From Brevibacillus brevis NBRC 100599 (GTDB taxonomy: Bacteria > Bacillota > Bacilli > Brevibacillales > Brevibacillaceae), in contig NC_012491.1 of NCBI RefSeq assembly GCF_000010165.1, positions 1,792,001-1,856,000 on the forward strand: a DNA stretch of 64,000 nucleotides, written 5' to 3'. The notes below the pieces were generated by a model. The model made no database searches. It was given only the letters and a program-made list of their open reading frames with translations, and was not told the origin of the DNA. How positions within the stretch are numbered: the stretch's first letter is position 1; each line of letters starts with the position of its first letter. The position numbers were made by a program, and so were the translations under genes. Below, in pieces: positions 44,359 through 54,236 of the stretch.

Positions 44359-45228
44359 TTATAGTGTAGGTGCGATGCGCTCTGCCTCTCGCAAAAAAGC
44401 CTGAACGGCAGATGGGGCTTCACGAAGCGAACGTACAGCCAAGCCGATTTGCCGAGAGAGAGGCGGCGTGATTTCTTTGACAGCGACATCAGGTAGTTGT
44501 GTTGGTAGAGTCAGTGACGGAACGATTGTAACTCCAACACCGCTTTCTACCATGGCCAAAATCGTTGTATTATCAGCGATTTCATAGGAAACAGTTGGCG
44601 TAAGCCCAGCCTTGGCAAACTCCGCGCCAATCAACAAGTGACAACCCGCCATGGGCATGAGAAACGATTCGCGGGCTAATTGCTCCAAGGTAAGGGAGGG
44701 CTCTTTTGCCAAAGGATGCTGGGCTGGAACGACAGCATGCAGGGCGTCTGTCGTCAGCAGAATTCCCTCGAGCTCGTCATCGGGCCACACATGAAAACCG
44801 ACATCGACAACTCCCGAGCGAATCCATTCTTTTATTTCTTGATAGCTACCTTCATATAGCTTTGTTTGCATATGCGGATAGTGACTTTCTATCGACTTTA
44901 GCAATTTGGGTAGGAGCTGAGCGGTTACGCTGGGAAAGGAAGCAATCCGGAGCGTTGCCTCCAGATGCTCGCCTGATTCGGCAGCCACCTGTTTAATCAA
45001 TGAGACGTTTTCCAATATGATCCGGGCCGAGGTGACGATTTTTTCGCCAGCTGCGGTCAGCTTAACACCGCTGCGATTGCGGGTGAACAAGGAAATACCG
45101 AGCTCTTTCTCCAGTGCGCCGATGGTATGACTTACACCCGACTGGCTCAATCCGATTTGTTCCCCAGCTCGCGTGAAGTTGCCAGCGTTGGTGACAGCCA
45201 CAAGGACTTCCATTTGAAACAAAGTCAT
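44359..45228 (-). CDS. LysR-family transcriptional regulator
   Basis: 289 residues. N-terminal winged helix: FQMEVLVAVTNAGNFTRAGE, then QIGLSQSGVSHTIGALEKEL and GISLFTRNRSGVKLTAAG. The effector domain follows (~90-289; LRIASFPSVTAQLLPKLL, ADNTTILAMVESGVGVTIVP). GGAGA lies 6 bases before the ATG. It is divergent from the phzF-like gene across 127 bases, the usual arrangement in which a LysR protein represses itself and activates the neighbour. Ligand unknown. Confidence 0.92.
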   Translation of the reverse strand: MTLFQMEVLVAVTNAGNFTRAGEQIGLSQSGVSHTIGALEKELGISLFTRNRSGVKLTAAGEKIVTSARIILENVSLIKQVAAESGEHLEATLRIASFPSVTAQLLPKLLKSIESHYPHMQTKLYEGSYQEIKEWIRSGVVDVGFHVWPDDELEGILLTTDALHAVVPAQHPLAKEPSLTLEQLARESFLMPMAGCHLLIGAEFAKAGLTPTVSYEIADNTTILAMVESGVGVTIVPSLTLPTQLPDVAVKEITPPLSRQIGLAVRSLREAPSAVQAFLREAERIAPTL

Positions 45229-45355
45229 AGAGCTTCTCCTTTCATGAAGTTTTTATCATGGTTGGTATGCGAAAGCTTCATTTTACAGCGCGCTTGCACC
45301 ACTTTAAGATGAAAAACAAGAGAAGCATTCGTTTAACAAAAGGAGAGAAATAACC
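45229..45355. promoter_or_regulatory. Divergent lysR / phzF-like control region
   Basis: Includes the inverted pair ATGAAG (45244-45249) and CTTCAT (45276-45281), 26 bases apart, and T-N11-A type half sites, plausible LysR operators. No perfect promoter boxes stand out. Confidence 0.4.
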
Positions 45356-46252
45356 ATGAATCATGTGAGCGTATATCATGTGGACGCCTTTACGAGAGAG
45401 CCGTTTGCAGGCAATCCCGCGGGCGTCATCCCGGAAGCAGGTACTTTGACTTTACACCAAATGCAGAAAATTGCCAATGAGTTGAATCTTCCTGAGTCTG
45501 CCTTTTTGATGCCATCCGACCATCCAGAAGCTGATTTTCGCATTCGCTATTTTTCTCCTTCGGTTGAGATCGATTTCTGCGGACATGCGACAGTGGGTTC
45601 TGCTTGGCTATTGGCAACAGAGCGTGGTTGGTTGGAAAAGGGTAGTCGTATCGTGTTTGAGACAAATGTTGGTTTGATTCCTGTTCAATTGATGATGGAG
45701 GATGGCCAGTTACAGCGAGTGGAAATGACCCAAATCAGGCCTTCCGTGAAGGAGATTGATGTAGACAGCGAAGAGGTAGCGAGGCTGGTAGGCATAACAT
45801 TGGCCGATCTGGATGATCGCTATCCGATGAAGCTCGCTTCCACTGGAAATAGGCATCTACTCGTTCCAGTCCGCACCCGCCAGGCAATCGATGCAGCACA
45901 GCCATTGCTCGCTTCCCTCGCAGAAATGAATAAGGAACACGGCATCACAACCACTCATTTGTTTTCGTGGGATGCTCCTGAAGGCTATGACTTGTACACG
46001 AGAGATTTTGCGCCTGCGATCGGGATTGCGGAAGATCCTGTAACAGGTGCTGCAAACGGGGCTTTGGCTGGTTATCTGGCATTGGAAGAGTTGCTGCCTG
46101 CTGGAAAAGTGACAGAGCTCGTCATAGGGCAAGGACATGCGATTGGTCGGCCAGGAAAGCTGTATGTAACCGTTGATCGATCTGGAGAGGAGCCTGTTAT
46201 TCGTGTAGCAGGTGAGGCGCATTTGACGATTGCGGGGCAAATGAGAGGATAA
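45356..46252 (+). CDS. PhzF-family isomerase
   Basis: 298 residues, family-typical. N-terminal YHVDAFTREPFAGNPAGVI, catalytic-Glu segment ANELNLPESAFLMPS, then RYFSPSVEIDFCGHATVGSAW; the second half repeats the fold with FAPAIGIAEDPVTGAANGALAGYL. PhzF proteins are diaminopimelate-epimerase-like isomerases; only true PhzF makes phenazines, and no other phz genes are present, so the substrate is unknown. AAAGGAG precedes ATG 45356 by 10 bases. Likely controlled by the divergent LysR protein. Confidence 0.9.
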   Translation: MNHVSVYHVDAFTREPFAGNPAGVIPEAGTLTLHQMQKIANELNLPESAFLMPSDHPEADFRIRYFSPSVEIDFCGHATVGSAWLLATERGWLEKGSRIVFETNVGLIPVQLMMEDGQLQRVEMTQIRPSVKEIDVDSEEVARLVGITLADLDDRYPMKLASTGNRHLLVPVRTRQAIDAAQPLLASLAEMNKEHGITTTHLFSWDAPEGYDLYTRDFAPAIGIAEDPVTGAANGALAGYLALEELLPAGKVTELVIGQGHAIGRPGKLYVTVDRSGEEPVIRVAGEAHLTIAGQMRG

Positions 46253-46265
46253 ATAAGGAAAGGTG

Positions 46266-46298
46266 AAAGGCGTTCTTGTCTAAGAACGTCTTTTTTTG
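46266..46298 (+). terminator. Terminator of the phzF-like gene
   Basis: AGGCGTTCTT and AAGAACGTCT pair (one G-T) around a 4-base loop, followed by seven T. Confidence 0.88.
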
Positions 46299-46311
46299 TC
46301 TTTATTTCCTG

Positions 46312-46340
46312 TTGATCCAATATAAGGAATTCATTATAAT
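46312..46340 (+). promoter_or_regulatory. Sigma-A promoter of protease-RHS cassette 1
   Basis: TTGATC (46312-46317), a 17-base spacer and TATAAT (46335-46340). The leader of about 85 bases includes a CGGTT/AACCG hairpin just before the ribosome binding site. The same promoter recurs at 60521. Confidence 0.8.
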
Positions 46341-46431
46341 TCGAATTGTGTGTTTAAGGAATATTTCACTAATTTTACCTGTACTTATTTTCTTTCGGTT
46401 TTGAACCGGTATGGGGGAGGGAGTCTTAGAG

Positions 46432-49400
46432 ATGAACAGTAAATTCATCCGTTCCATCAGTATTTGTAACGTATTTATCCTGCTCTCTTTACTGTTTTTG
46501 CAAGCGGTTCCTGAGCAGGTGCGTGCAACGGAAAAAAGCAAAACTTACTTGATTGGTTTCAAGGACAGTAAGCGAACAAAAAGGAGCGCCATTCAAGGAA
46601 CGTCTGTGCAACAACTTAGCTCCAAAATTATGGTGGCTACCTTAACTGAAAGCGAAAGGGAGGAATTATCTCAAGATCGAAATGTCGCGTACATAGAAGA
46701 AGATAGTGACACAGAGTTAGCAGAGATCGACCTGACAGAAAAACAGGAGATCCCATGGGGAGTCGAGCATGTAGGTGCACTTCAAGCACATAGCAAAAAT
46801 TACTTAGGTAAAAATGTGAAGATAGGAATTTTGGATACCGGAATCTCACGTCATGAAGATTTGAAAGTGAATGGTGGCATTTCCTATGTAGAAGGTGAAG
46901 TGGATTACGATGATGCCCATGGTCATGGTACCGCAGTAGCTGGGGTAATCGCAGGAAAAGACAATCATCTTGGAATCGTAGGAGTCGCGCCAGAAGCGGA
47001 AATCTATTCGATCAAAGTTCTTGATGAAAAAGGTCATGGCAAGTATTCGAGTATGATTCAGGGAATAGAATGGGCCATCCAGAATGGCATGAATATTATC
47101 TCGATCAGTGCAGGTGGGTCCGTGGGCAGTCAAGCGTTGCACGACCAGATTAAAAGGGCAAATGAGCATGGAATTCTGGTCATTGCAGCAGCGGGCAATC
47201 GAGGCCTGGGGGAGGATACCCAATTATTCCCGGCACATTATCCGGAAGCCTTGTCGGTAGGTTCGGTTGATCGGGATAACCAGCGTGCAGATACCTCCAG
47301 TGTAGGAGCGGGTTTGGACCTGATGGCTCCGGGCGTGGATATTTTAAGCACTTCCCTTCACAAAGGGTATGAATTGCGCTCGGGTACTTCGCTAGCTGCT
47401 CCTCACGTGGCAGGTGCCGCAGCAGTCATTTGGTCGAAGAAGGGAAAGGCAACCAGCGATGAAGTCCGGGATATTTTGATCGAGAGTGCAACACCACTAG
47501 GGGAGCCACGTTTTTATGGTAAAGGGCTGGTGAACCTGGAAAAAGCCTTGGAAATAGGAAGCACACAGTCTACCGGGATTCAGGCGATTGAATCTAATCC
47601 TAACGAGCTGGCTATTTCCGTAGGGCAGAGCCATCCATTGAAGATCAAGGCGAAGCTGAAAGATGACACGACCAAAGACATTACCGAGCAAGCGAATTAT
47701 GCCAGTAACGATGAAAAAATCGCTACAGTAAACCCAACAGGAATGGTGATCGCGACTGGCATTGGTGAGACGCGATTGATCGTAACGTTTGAAGACAAGA
47801 CGATCGAAATCCCGGTAGTGGTTAGTGAAAAGGTACCTTTGACCCCACGTGGTGGTCTTGATACCCCAGAAAATGGTGAATTCATTGTCAGTACGTATGT
47901 GTTGAAGGGATGGTATCTAGATCCAGCAGGCGTGTCCCAAATCAGTATCATGGTTGATGGCTTAAAGGTTGGAGAAGCAACTTATGGTGACCCAAGGCCC
48001 GATATTGAGGCCAAGTATCCAGCGTACCAAAATGGAAACGCAGGCTTTCATTTTAACCTGGATACAAGAGAAATGAGCGTAGGATTGCATACGATTTCGC
48101 TTGCCATTCAAAACAAGAATGGAGAGCAGTCGGTTATCGAAGGAAATACGTTCTATGTTGGCACCAAGCAGCCAGTAGAAGGCCTTCATGCGGATGTTTC
48201 CAAGCTGGAGCTAACGGACGAGAATACGCATCAGCTCGTTATCTCTACGATTCTCGAAGATAAAACGCTAAAAGATGTCACGATGCTGGCTGAATACACT
48301 TCTTCGGATGAAAGTATCGTAACGGTATCCCCAACTGGCTTCGTAAAAGCAAAAGGACTGGGAACAGCGATTGTGACGATTCGCTATGAAGGACAAGCCA
48401 TCACGCTGCCTGTCACGATCCAGGAAAAAATCGCGCTCATACCGCGTTGGGAACTAGAGAGTCCAGCCGATCATTCCACAATGACGGGAGTCTCTCTCAT
48501 GAAAGGCTGGTATTTAGATCCGGCAGGTGTAGCAAAGATAGCGGTCCATGTAGATGGGAAATTAGTCGGGGAAGCTCTTTACGGGCAATCGCGACCTGAT
48601 ATCGCGCAGGAGTACCCGGCATATCAAAATGCTACTTCTGGTTTTCAGTATTTTTTGGATACGACTCAAATGACGGAAGGGCAGCACACCATTACTCTGA
48701 TGGCTGTGAATCAGGAAGGCAAAGAGCAAGTGCTGGCGGAGCGCTCCGTGTCTATCGAGCGTGCACAACCTGCCAAGAGTATAGCTGCAAATGTAAGCAA
48801 AGTCGAGCTATCACAAGGGAATACACAGCAACTGACCATTTCGGCTGTTTTGCAAAATGACCAAATCAGAGATGTAACAAGAGAAGCGAAGTACACCCTT
48901 GAGGATTCTACTGTTGCCAGCATTTCCGATCACGGAATCATCACTGGTCTGCAGATCGGAAAGACCACGGTGATTGTCGACTACCAGGGACAAGTGCTGA
49001 CGTTACCGATCACGGTGAAAGCAGCTGCTGGAGCTTCCCAAGGGGGATTGGACAGTCCTCTCGACAACGCGACGATTAGCGGAATCTACCCTGTAACAGG
49101 CTGGTTTATCGCCTCAAGTGGCGTCTCGAGCATTGAGGTATTGGTGGATGGCGTTGTAATCGGTGAAGCCAAGTATGGAGTTCCACGTCCCGAAATCGAG
49201 ATTACGGATATTTCTTTACCGGGTAGCAACGTTGGATTTCAATACAGCCTCGACACAGCTCTTCTCCAAAAAGGAAAGCATGCCATTTCTGTTCGTGGAA
49301 CAGCCAAGGATGGAAATCAAACGATGTTGGGGTCAAGAACCGTTCAGGTGGTCGAATTGATCCCGGCAATCGGATTGCACGTAGATATCGCCGAGCTGCA

Positions 49401-52400
49401 GCTTTCTCAAGGAAAAACACATCCACTCACTGTCAAAGCAGAGCTAAAGGATCAGAGCAAGCAGGATGTGACCAAGCTAGCCCTCTACACCGTAGAAAAT
49501 CCATCTGTTGCAAAAGTGAGTCCAGACGGCGTAGTTACGGCTCTCGCGCAGGGCAATACGAGCCTTACGATCAAATACGGAAATCAGAGTATCCAGATAC
49601 CAGTCGTCATTACAGCAGCAGAAGTACGAAAGGCAATCGGCGAAATAGAAACGCCAGCAAATGACGCGGTTATCCATGGTTCGTATACGATAGCGGGCTG
49701 GTTTTTGCATCCTTCTACGCCTACTCGTTATCAGGTCTTCCTTGATGGAAAAGAAGTCGGACAAGCCAATTCGGGTATAGCACGACCTGACATTGCCCTG
49801 CTGCATCCAGATTATAAGAATGCGCATGCAGGATTCAGTTATACGATGGACTTGTCCGATTTGCAATCCGGTCATCATACGGTTTCTGTTGTGGTGACGG
49901 ATAGCGAAGGCAAACAATATCCGTTGCCAGAGAAAAGCTTTGTGGTTAGAGAAATAACTCCGGCAGATAGTTTGAAGCATACGGAATCGGGAATTAGTTT
50001 AGCAAAATCGTCGATGCAGAAGCTACGGATTACCGCAACTACAGCTGGTCAAAGTCCAAAAGATGTGACTGCGCATGCCGTATATTCGTACGAGAATGCC
50101 AATGTGATCCACGTGAGTCCATTGGGAATCGTCACAGGACTCGAAGTAGGAATGACCAAGATTGTCGTCAGTTATGGAGGTCAGACCCTAACGATTCCAG
50201 TGGTTGTGACGGAAACAGAATCAGGCCCACTGGTTGCAAAAGGAAAGATCGACATTCCGATGGAAAAAGCAGAAATTGGAGGAACCACAACAATTCAGGG
50301 ATGGCTTCTTGATCCGGACGGTGTAGCCAAGATTGAAGTTTGGATGGATGGGCAGCTACAAGGAACGGCAGTATATGGCGGACCTCGCCCAGACATTTTT
50401 GCCCTGTATCCACGCTATGAGAATGCAAATGCAGGCTTTCAGTATCAACTCCATACAATGAGTTTCAATGAAGGCGAGCACAAAATAACCGTACGAGTAA
50501 CCAACAAAAAGGGAGTAGAAAGTCTCGTCCTCGATAAAGAGGTAACAGTTGGCCCCGTAACAGGGATTACTACCAACCTCTCCACAATTGATCTTGAGAA
50601 AGAAAAGACCGCTTCTCTCACGGTTGTAGCAGCTTATCGGGACAAGAGTACAAAGGACGTAACAGGCGAAGCCACCTACGCAATTCAAGACCCAGCCATT
50701 GCAAAAATAGACGAAACTGGTGTGATAACGGGCCTAGCACCAGGGAATACCGTTTTGTCCATTACTTTTGCTGGCATCGTTCAGCAAGTGCCTATTCATG
50801 TGAAGGGTGGCACTCTGACGACGACAGGTGCGATTGATGCTCCAGAAGAGAATGAACAGATTAGTGGGAGCTATAACGTGGCAGGCTGGTTCATGACCTC
50901 CGGTGAAGTGGAAAAAATCGAAGTGCAGATGGATGGCGTTGCATTGGGTGAGGCGAAATATGGACTGGAGCGCCCAGATATTTTGCGAATGTACCCAGAG
51001 GCACCACCTGTAAAACCCGGTTTTTCGTATCTGTTGGAAGTGAATGATCTGGACTTGGGACAGCATCAGCTGACTGTGCTGGTAACGGAAAAAGACGGGA
51101 AACAGACTAGCATGGAAAAGGCGATCACAATTGTGAAACCGATTCATGACAAATACACCTATTGGCTGCAATTTTCAGATCAGCAAGGTAAGGACAATTG
51201 GTCCTATCAAGAGGTGTCAGGGAATCAACATGCTGATTTGACATGGAATAAGCAAACAGAAGAATGGAAGGGCAATCACGATACGGCCATCGGAAATACC
51301 TGGATAAAAGTTGGCAGCACAAGCCCTGTCATCAAATGGGAAGCACCACGATCAGGAAAAATCCAGGTCAGCGGTTGGATTTCCAAAATTCAAGTCGATG
51401 AGGGCGATGGGGTAAACGTCCGATTGTTGAAAAACGATGAACAAATTTGGCCGTCCACTGGCTGGCAAGCCATTGAATTCAACGATGAAATTGGTGTGGG
51501 ACTCCAAGAAGAACTTGAGGTAGAGCAAGGAGATGCGCTCTTGTTTCAAGTGGATCAAAAAGAAAGCAGCATCGGCGATTTACTAAAATGGACACCTGAA
51601 ATTACCTACGTGAGTAACGCCGTTAATGATAATGCGTCTCCCCAAATCTATTTGACCTCTCCCGTTGTGGGAGCAGCGGTCTCCACCGTTGATGGCAAAG
51701 ATGTCGTTGCGATCTCAGGCTTTGCCATGGATCCGAATATGGGAGATCAGGTAAACATTTGGTACCAGCTGGATGATGGAGATCCACAAGAGTTGACGAG
51801 ATTTACGGCTTCGGAAAAGCCCCAACCATTTTTGTTCAACCTGCCCACTCATCACTTGAAACCGGATGTTCTTTACTCTCTTCGTGTCTGGGCAGTCGAC
51901 CAAAAGTCCGGAAGATCACTCAGTGAAAAAGTAGACTTCACCCTGGACATGATAGCGCAAGCCGAAAAGGAAGACATTGTGGTTGTCGCAGACTGGAAAT
52001 CTCCGAAGGATGGAACCGAAATTTCAAAAGGAGAAAAGGTTTCACTGACATGGGAATATGTAGGCTACGGTGGGCACTCCAGTAAAATCGAATCGCAAGA
52101 ATTACTCATTTATATAAGCGAAGGTGGGCGTGTCACCTCAACGATCCGCGAAAAATTGACAGGTACAGCACGTTCCTATGTTTTTGATACAAGTGTGATC
52201 GAGAAAAATGCCCGAGTGGAAGCACGAATTCGCACGATTATGCCGAAGACGCCTGCTTATGTTTATGGTGGTACGGCGAAGTTGAATTTTAGTGTTCTGG
52301 CTGCCAATCAAGCACCTGTCGTAGCTAGTACGGGGTTTGTCACCTTGGACAGAGGGCTTACAGGAACCATCAACTACACGCTCAATGAAAATGATGTCAC

Positions 52401-54174
52401 AGACAAAATCGTTTCGACAAAATTACGAGTGGGCTTCACGCCAGGTGGAAACGAGATTGTTGAAAAAGAGGAGCTGATCCCGGAAGCTTCTCAAAACAGA
52501 CAAGTTGTTAGCAGGTATTCCTTCCCGCTTACAAAAGATATGCTGCACCAGACCATTTACTGGACAGTGCAGGCGCAGGATAACCGGGGAGCTTGGACAC
52601 CAGCGGTTAACTATTCCGTCCCACTGGAAGAAGCACTTCCGAAAATCGTGATCTACACGCCGGTTGCCAAGAGAGTCATGGACCTTGATGACATCTTTAC
52701 ATTGGATGGAACATACACGAAGCTTACCTCTGGAGAAACGATTGAAGCCAAAGTGTCCTCCTCTCATTCTGCCAAAAAATTTACAACAACAGGAACCTCC
52801 GGTCAGTGGGAGCTGAATTGGACGGGGCGGGAACTCGGATCGGGCACGTACGAAAATATCCAAGTAACGGAGCCGATTGTGGCCTATTACAGTGGAAGCT
52901 TAACGGTAGAAGACAAGCCGGATGCACCAAGCATCGTTAACGTGGAGGCCGAAACCAATTCACTCAAAATCTATTGGAGTCCATCTGTAGGGGCCATTGA
53001 CTACGGAGTCCAAGTCGATGGTGGCGGTATTAAAAAAGTGGGTGACGTCACTAATCATACGATCGCGGGCCTTCAGCCTTCCCGTGTGTATACCATTAAA
53101 CTTTGGGCGTATACTTCAACCGGAATTAGCAGCTACAGCAGTTCGATTACGGTTGAAACGAGACCAGCAGAAGGCAATTTTAATGGAATGGTTGAGAATA
53201 GCCCCGTGCGGATGTATTTCCCTGCAAATGAGGCGCAATACATGAAAATCGTTGCCGGAGCAAATGGAACCTATTCATTCACGTTAAACAACGATTCGGG
53301 TTCACCTGCAAATGCAACCCTATCCGTCTATAAAGCGGCAAGCTTGCAGGCACATGAGGAGATTGCGGCGGATGCCAACGGAAGAGTCAACCCCGTGTTT
53401 GTTGCAGGAAAAACCTATTATGTAAAAATTGTCGCTAAGGATTCCATCTACGCTACGCTCCTGGCAAAGCCGGGGGGAGAGGCCTTTACCTTTAACCAAC
53501 CAAAGGAAATTACGCTTCAGCCTGGTCAAACGGTAGAGATGGCCATGAATACGATCATTTCTGGCAAGTATCGCATGACGACACAATTGAAAAATCAGAC
53601 GCATAAATATCCAGTTGTCACGGTACTGTCCAATGGAAATGCCATAACTCCTAAAGAGACGCCAACTCCTTCCGAAAGCAATTATGAGCTGGGGATGGGG
53701 AACTACACGATCAAATTGACCAATACCGAGAGTTATCCGGTGAGTGTTTCCTTCACTGTTTTTGCTCCCCCGCCTGGTGGGACTCTTTATGAGTACGTAT
53801 ACGATCAAAACAATCGGATTAAGGCGATTAAAGAAAATGGCGTAGAATCCGTAACCTTCATTCATGATGAGAATGGAAACATTTTGAAAAGTGTCAAGCA
53901 TGCAGTGACGCTTCCACCAAAAGGAACCGTATTACATGTGGATCAGGAAAAGGTGGAGGTACGAGCTGGCAGCACGCGACCGATCAAGGTCACAGCAACA
54001 AAGGAGGACGGCAGTACGCTGGATGTAACAACACAAGGCCTTTACACGGTGGTAGATTCTAGAGTTGGATTTATCGTGAAAGGCGTTGTGTATGGGATGA
54101 ATCCTGGAACTACAGAGGCCAGGGTGTCTTACGACGGACAGTTTAAAACGATAACGATTACGGTTGTACCGTAA
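46432..54174 (+). CDS. Giant secreted subtilase with six Ig-like double modules (copy 1)
   Basis: 2581 residues from ATG 46432. Signal peptide 1-~33 (ends EQVRA); I9-type propeptide (~38-100; YLIGFKDSKR, NVAYIEEDS). S8 domain ~105-385 with the triad Asp135 (ILDTGIS), His165 (HGHGTAVAG) and Ser320 (SGTSLAAPH). Then six ~195-residue modules, each a Big_2-like domain plus an Ig-like domain marked GW(Y/F)LDP-GV-, VGEA-YG--RPDI and NA-AGF. Beyond ~1575: a beta-sandwich, Ig-like and Fn3 (~2160-2250) domains, a short YD-repeat-like piece (YEYVYDQNNRIKAI) and a last Big_2. No LPxTG or S-layer anchor is seen. It is 62 bases upstream of the RHS gene and probably cleaves or presents that protein at the cell surface. 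Confidence 0.92.
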   Translation: MNSKFIRSISICNVFILLSLLFLQAVPEQVRATEKSKTYLIGFKDSKRTKRSAIQGTSVQQLSSKIMVATLTESEREELSQDRNVAYIEEDSDTELAEIDLTEKQEIPWGVEHVGALQAHSKNYLGKNVKIGILDTGISRHEDLKVNGGISYVEGEVDYDDAHGHGTAVAGVIAGKDNHLGIVGVAPEAEIYSIKVLDEKGHGKYSSMIQGIEWAIQNGMNIISISAGGSVGSQALHDQIKRANEHGILVIAAAGNRGLGEDTQLFPAHYPEALSVGSVDRDNQRADTSSVGAGLDLMAPGVDILSTSLHKGYELRSGTSLAAPHVAGAAAVIWSKKGKATSDEVRDILIESATPLGEPRFYGKGLVNLEKALEIGSTQSTGIQAIESNPNELAISVGQSHPLKIKAKLKDDTTKDITEQANYASNDEKIATVNPTGMVIATGIGETRLIVTFEDKTIEIPVVVSEKVPLTPRGGLDTPENGEFIVSTYVLKGWYLDPAGVSQISIMVDGLKVGEATYGDPRPDIEAKYPAYQNGNAGFHFNLDTREMSVGLHTISLAIQNKNGEQSVIEGNTFYVGTKQPVEGLHADVSKLELTDENTHQLVISTILEDKTLKDVTMLAEYTSSDESIVTVSPTGFVKAKGLGTAIVTIRYEGQAITLPVTIQEKIALIPRWELESPADHSTMTGVSLMKGWYLDPAGVAKIAVHVDGKLVGEALYGQSRPDIAQEYPAYQNATSGFQYFLDTTQMTEGQHTITLMAVNQEGKEQVLAERSVSIERAQPAKSIAANVSKVELSQGNTQQLTISAVLQNDQIRDVTREAKYTLEDSTVASISDHGIITGLQIGKTTVIVDYQGQVLTLPITVKAAAGASQGGLDSPLDNATISGIYPVTGWFIASSGVSSIEVLVDGVVIGEAKYGVPRPEIEITDISLPGSNVGFQYSLDTALLQKGKHAISVRGTAKDGNQTMLGSRTVQVVELIPAIGLHVDIAELQLSQGKTHPLTVKAELKDQSKQDVTKLALYTVENPSVAKVSPDGVVTALAQGNTSLTIKYGNQSIQIPVVITAAEVRKAIGEIETPANDAVIHGSYTIAGWFLHPSTPTRYQVFLDGKEVGQANSGIARPDIALLHPDYKNAHAGFSYTMDLSDLQSGHHTVSVVVTDSEGKQYPLPEKSFVVREITPADSLKHTESGISLAKSSMQKLRITATTAGQSPKDVTAHAVYSYENANVIHVSPLGIVTGLEVGMTKIVVSYGGQTLTIPVVVTETESGPLVAKGKIDIPMEKAEIGGTTTIQGWLLDPDGVAKIEVWMDGQLQGTAVYGGPRPDIFALYPRYENANAGFQYQLHTMSFNEGEHKITVRVTNKKGVESLVLDKEVTVGPVTGITTNLSTIDLEKEKTASLTVVAAYRDKSTKDVTGEATYAIQDPAIAKIDETGVITGLAPGNTVLSITFAGIVQQVPIHVKGGTLTTTGAIDAPEENEQISGSYNVAGWFMTSGEVEKIEVQMDGVALGEAKYGLERPDILRMYPEAPPVKPGFSYLLEVNDLDLGQHQLTVLVTEKDGKQTSMEKAITIVKPIHDKYTYWLQFSDQQGKDNWSYQEVSGNQHADLTWNKQTEEWKGNHDTAIGNTWIKVGSTSPVIKWEAPRSGKIQVSGWISKIQVDEGDGVNVRLLKNDEQIWPSTGWQAIEFNDEIGVGLQEELEVEQGDALLFQVDQKESSIGDLLKWTPEITYVSNAVNDNASPQIYLTSPVVGAAVSTVDGKDVVAISGFAMDPNMGDQVNIWYQLDDGDPQELTRFTASEKPQPFLFNLPTHHLKPDVLYSLRVWAVDQKSGRSLSEKVDFTLDMIAQAEKEDIVVVADWKSPKDGTEISKGEKVSLTWEYVGYGGHSSKIESQELLIYISEGGRVTSTIREKLTGTARSYVFDTSVIEKNARVEARIRTIMPKTPAYVYGGTAKLNFSVLAANQAPVVASTGFVTLDRGLTGTINYTLNENDVTDKIVSTKLRVGFTPGGNEIVEKEELIPEASQNRQVVSRYSFPLTKDMLHQTIYWTVQAQDNRGAWTPAVNYSVPLEEALPKIVIYTPVAKRVMDLDDIFTLDGTYTKLTSGETIEAKVSSSHSAKKFTTTGTSGQWELNWTGRELGSGTYENIQVTEPIVAYYSGSLTVEDKPDAPSIVNVEAETNSLKIYWSPSVGAIDYGVQVDGGGIKKVGDVTNHTIAGLQPSRVYTIKLWAYTSTGISSYSSSITVETRPAEGNFNGMVENSPVRMYFPANEAQYMKIVAGANGTYSFTLNNDSGSPANATLSVYKAASLQAHEEIAADANGRVNPVFVAGKTYYVKIVAKDSIYATLLAKPGGEAFTFNQPKEITLQPGQTVEMAMNTIISGKYRMTTQLKNQTHKYPVVTVLSNGNAITPKETPTPSESNYELGMGNYTIKLTNTESYPVSVSFTVFAPPPGGTLYEYVYDQNNRIKAIKENGVESVTFIHDENGNILKSVKHAVTLPPKGTVLHVDQEKVEVRAGSTRPIKVTATKEDGSTLDVTTQGLYTVVDSRVGFIVKGVVYGMNPGTTEARVSYDGQFKTITITVVP
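47575..51140 (+). repeat. Six tandem Big_2 + Ig-like protein modules
   Basis: Module cores (RPDI/RPEI motif) fall near 47998, 48595, 49188, 49785, 50390 and 50970, i.e. every ~590-605 bp. They are diverged at DNA level, so the repeat is old, unlike the near-identical coiled-coil repeats. Confidence 0.85.
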
Positions 54175-54236
54175 TCCATGTTCATGCAGTCCCCCCTTCG
54201 CATCATGGGGGGACGAATATCTCTAACGGAGGCATT

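Noticed and set aside
45356-46252. Phenazine biosynthesis
   Set aside because: Only a PhzF-family protein is present; the family is widespread without phenazine production and no other phz genes are seen.
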